Part shown: piece by piece, positions 5,029-6,749 of the stretch | Layout of the letters: every line of letters starts with the position of its first letter | Numbering within the stretch: the stretch's first letter is position 1 | NCBI GenBank assembly: GCA_002352705.1 | Contig: DEIW01000036.1 | Coordinates: 1-6,749 of the forward strand | DNA from: Bacteroidales bacterium UBA2764 | GTDB taxonomy: Bacteria > Bacteroidota > Bacteroidia > Bacteroidales > Paludibacteraceae | Length of the DNA: 6,749 nucleotides | Direction of reading: 5' to 3' | Position numbers and translations under genes: made by a program | The notes under the pieces: generated by a model | Databases searched by the model: none | Seen by the model: the letters and a program-made list of their open reading frames with translations, nothing else | What the model was told of the DNA's origin: nothing

Positions 5029-5044
5029 TAATTTTGTATCTTTG
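5014..5044 (+). promoter_or_regulatory. Predicted sigma-ABfr promoter of groES-groEL
   Basis: TTTG (5014-5017), 19 bases, then TATCTTTG (5037-5044), a full consensus match. Transcription would start near 5050, giving a leader of about 180 bases to groES. The promoter overlaps the divergent pheS promoter by 15 bases, so the two polymerases should compete. Confidence 0.75.
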
Positions 5045-5063
5045 CCACGATTTTTGCCAAATC

Positions 5064-5094
5064 TGCCATTTTGGCATGCCAAGTAGGTTTGGCA
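5064..5094. promoter_or_regulatory. TGCCA/TGGCA inverted repeats in the groES leader
   Basis: TGCCA (5064-5068) pairs with TGGCA (5072-5076) and TGCCAA (5077-5082) with TTGGCA (5089-5094); GCCAAA (5056-5061) can instead pair with TTTGGC. They could be operator half-sites or RNA stems. This is not the CIRCE element, whose arms are TTAGCACTC and GAGTGCTAA. Confidence 0.5.
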
Positions 5095-5105
5095 CGGAAA
5101 TTGAA
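5089..5105 (+). promoter_or_regulatory. Near-consensus sigma-54-like promoter before groES
   Basis: TTGGCACGGAAATTGAA matches the sigma-54 consensus YTGGCACGrNNNTTGCW everywhere except the C of the -12 GC, which is A. The GG (5091-5092) and the -12 position (5104) have the correct spacing. Transcription would start near 5115. The mismatch falls on one of the most conserved bases, so this may be a weak or relic site, or chance. Confidence 0.35.
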
Positions 5106-5117
5106 AATTGGGAATTA

Positions 5118-5198
5118 GTAGAAAGAGCGCTACGCTCAAAGTAGAAAGACCGCAGAAGAGCTGCTCAAAGTAGAAAGACCGCAGCAGAGCTGCTCAAA
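5118..5198. repeat. Tandem hairpin units upstream of groES
   Basis: Three adjoining units start GTAGAAAGA and end GCTCAAA: 5118-5140 (23 bases), 5141-5169 and 5170-5198 (29 bases each, differing at one base). Each centre is self-complementary but differs: GAGCG/CGCTC, GCAG/CTGC, GCAGC/GCTGC. They lie in the transcribed groES leader, ending 33 bases before the ATG. Confidence 0.8.
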
Positions 5199-5231
5199 GA
5201 AATAGAATGATGTTTTTAAAACAAAGATATT

Positions 5232-5507
5232 ATGAGTAAGATTCAACCATTAGCAGACCGCGTGCTGATTAAGCCCGCAGCTGCAGAAGAGAAGACAGTC
5301 GGCGGAATCATTATCCCCGACAGTGCAAAAGAGAAACCGCTCCGCGGTGAAGTGCTCGCCGTGGGCGAAGGAACCAAAGATGAGGCTATGGTTCTCAAAG
5401 CCGGTGACCAGGTGCTCTACGGCAAATATGCCGGTACCGAGCTGGAACTTGACGGCGAGAAATACCTGATTATGCGTCAGAGCGATGTGCTGGCGAAGAT
5501 TCAATAA
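5232..5507 (+). CDS. groES: Co-chaperonin GroES (Hsp10)
   Basis: This 91-residue protein is the heptameric lid that caps the GroEL folding chamber in the cytoplasm. The full family pattern is visible: PLADRVLIKP (6-15), the mobile loop EEKTVGGIIIPDSAKEKP (19-36), GEVLAVGEG (39-47), the VLYGKYAGTE stretch, and the C-terminal YLIMRQSDVLAKI. Length is normal. The ATG at 5232 is preceded by an A-rich stretch and no Shine-Dalgarno. groEL follows after 58 bases, the standard groESL operon. Expression probably starts at 5014-5044, perhaps with the sigma-54-like site as a second input; no CIRCE element was found. Confidence 0.98.
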   Translation: MSKIQPLADRVLIKPAAAEEKTVGGIIIPDSAKEKPLRGEVLAVGEGTKDEAMVLKAGDQVLYGKYAGTELELDGEKYLIMRQSDVLAKIQ

Positions 5508-5508
5508 G

Positions 5509-5548
5509 GACCTTAAGGTCGTTAAGGACTTTAAGGACATTAAGGACT
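5509..5548. repeat. 9-base tandem repeat in the groES-groEL spacer
   Basis: TTAAGG recurs every 9 bases (5513, 5522, 5531, 5540), with units TTAAGGACT and TTAAGGACA. The first unit sits in a perfect 12-base palindrome, GACCTTAAGGTC (5509-5520). The array ends 17 bases before the groEL ATG and is transcribed in the operon mRNA. Confidence 0.8.
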
Positions 5549-5565
5549 TTAATTTTTAATCAATT

Positions 5566-6749
5566 ATGGCAAAAGATATTACCTATAATGTAGAGGCGCG
5601 CGAGGCGCTGAAAAGAGGCGTTGACCAGTTGGCTGACGCAGTGAAAGTGACATTAGGTCCGAAAGGCCGCAACGTCATCATCGATAAGAAATACGGAGCT
5701 CCGCACATCACCAAAGACGGTGTGACAGTAGCCAAAGAAGTAGAGTTACAGGACGCAGCCGAGAACTTAGGTGCACAACTCGTCAAAGAGGTGGCATCGA
5801 AGACCGGCGACCAGGCAGGTGACGGAACCACCACCGCAACCGTTCTGGCTCAGGCCATCGTAGGCGTTGGGCTGAAGAACGTGACCGCCGGCGCTAACCC
5901 GCTCGACCTCAAACGCGGTATTGACAAAGCCGTAGCCGCTGTGGTAGCCGAAATCAAGAAAAACGCTGTTGTCGTTGGCAATGACTTCGACAAGATTGAG
6001 CAGGTAGCTACCGTTTCCGCCAACAACGACGCGGAGATCGGCAAACTGATTGCGGACGCGATGCGCAAAGTCAGCAAAGACGGCGTCATCACCATCGGCG
6101 AGGCCAAGGGAATGGACACCACGATTGACGTGGTACAAGGTATGCAGTTCGACCGCGGCTACATCAGCCCGTATTTCGTAACCAACACCGAGACGATGCA
6201 GGTAGAGATGGAGAAACCGTACATCCTTATCTATGACAAGAAAATCAGCAACCTCAAAGAGCTGCTGCCTGTTCTGGAGCCGGCTGTACAGAGCGGCCGT
6301 CCGTTCCTGATCATCGCAGAGGACGTGGACAGCGAGGCACTGACTGCATTGGTAGTCAACCGTTTGCGTGCACAACTGAAGATTTGTGCGGTTAAAGCTC
6401 CGGGATTCGGCGACCGCCGCAAAGAGATGCTGGAAGATATCGCTATCCTCACCGGTGGCACCGTCATCAGCGAGGAGAAAGGTATCAAGTTAGAGCAGGC
6501 TACGATTGATATGCTTGGTAGTGCAGAGACCATCACGGTCAACAAAGACAACACGACCATCGTGAACGGCGCAGGCGACAAAGAGGCTATCGCAGCACGT
6601 GTGGCACAGATAAAAGCGCAGATTGCTGCTACCAAATCGACCTATGACAAAGAGAAACTGCAAGAGCGTCTGGCTAAGTTGGCAGGCGGCGTAGCACAAC
6701 TGAACGTCGGTGCTGCGAGCGAGGTAGAGATGAAAGAGAAGAAAGACCG
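5566..6749 (+). CDS. groEL: Chaperonin GroEL (Hsp60), truncated by the window end
   Basis: GroEL forms a double-ring ATP-driven chamber that folds proteins in the cytoplasm. The first 394 codons of about 540 are present and uninterrupted. Visible landmarks are TLGPKGRNV (29-37), TKDGVTVAKE (49-58), the nucleotide-binding GDGTTTATVLAQAI (85-98), GMQFDRGYISPYF, the apical-domain stretch ISNLKELLPVLE, APGFGDRRKEML, and AKLAGGVAQLNVGAASEVE near the edge. The window ends just before the expected catalytic aspartate (Asp398 in E. coli) that triggers ATP hydrolysis, so that residue cannot be checked. The ATG at 5566 gives the usual MAKDI start. It is second in the operon with groES. Confidence 0.98.
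   Translation, partial: MAKDITYNVEAREALKRGVDQLADAVKVTLGPKGRNVIIDKKYGAPHITKDGVTVAKEVELQDAAENLGAQLVKEVASKTGDQAGDGTTTATVLAQAIVGVGLKNVTAGANPLDLKRGIDKAVAAVVAEIKKNAVVVGNDFDKIEQVATVSANNDAEIGKLIADAMRKVSKDGVITIGEAKGMDTTIDVVQGMQFDRGYISPYFVTNTETMQVEMEKPYILIYDKKISNLKELLPVLEPAVQSGRPFLIIAEDVDSEALTALVVNRLRAQLKICAVKAPGFGDRRKEMLEDIAILTGGTVISEEKGIKLEQATIDMLGSAETITVNKDNTTIVNGAGDKEAIAARVAQIKAQIAATKSTYDKEKLQERLAKLAGGVAQLNVGAASEVEMKEKKD

Noticed and set aside
5118..5198. CRISPR array
   Set aside because: Units adjoin without unique spacers, there are only three, and no cas genes are present.
5050..5231. CIRCE/HrcA operator before groES
   Set aside because: No TTAGCACTC-N9-GAGTGCTAA or close variant is present.
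5767..6375. Minus-strand 202-codon frame inside groEL
   Set aside because: Antisense to conserved groEL codons; a typical shadow of a GC-rich chaperonin gene.
6736..6749. GAAGAAAGACCG in groEL resembling the GTAGAAAGACCG repeat
   Set aside because: It encodes the conserved KEKKDR stretch of GroEL, so the match is explained by protein conservation.

Overview
The window looks like a chromosomal segment of a Bacteroidota bacterium, probably order Bacteroidales. No gene start has a clear Shine-Dalgarno sequence. The housekeeping promoters match the Bacteroides sigma-ABfr consensus (TTTG, 19-20 bases, TAnnTTTG). The PheS, GroES and GroEL sequences are typical of that group. The genus cannot be named from the sequence alone.

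Layout. Positions 1-314 are non-coding apart from a possible gene tail at 1-18, and are filled with short tandem repeats of 7, 9, 10 and 11 bases. From 3258 down to 315, on the minus strand, lies a tightly packed four-reading-frame cassette with gaps of 5, 2 and 3 bases: a 53-residue small ORF with a hydrophobic segment; an EcoRI-family DNA adenine methyltransferase; a DUF262 (GmrS/SspE-like) protein ending in an HNH nuclease domain; and a 160-residue protein I do not recognise. This is most simply an anti-phage restriction-modification-like island, but its nuclease type is not the usual partner of an EcoRI-type methylase.

Upstream of the cassette, 3259-3901 has no convincing gene but is dense in signals. 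An exact 66-base direct repeat (3453-3518 and 3784-3849) carries a hairpin terminator fused to a minus-strand promoter. The promoter-proximal copy faces the methylase cassette through a structured leader of about 190 bases. That leader runs into the small ORF, whose 3' part holds a terminator-like hairpin that pairs fully only in minus-strand RNA. This is the architecture of a leader-peptide attenuator and may set methylase and nuclease expression.

The right part is housekeeping. pheS (3902-4945, minus) and groES-groEL (5232 to the window end, plus; groEL truncated) diverge from overlapping sigma-ABfr-type promoters at 4997-5044. The pheS promoter is a diverged third copy of the promoter half of the 66-base repeat. 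The groES leader additionally contains a near-consensus sigma-54-like site preceded by TGCCA/TGGCA inverted repeats, and a tandem array of hairpin units. Each intergenic region has its own short tandem repeat, and one such repeat appears in frame inside pheS.
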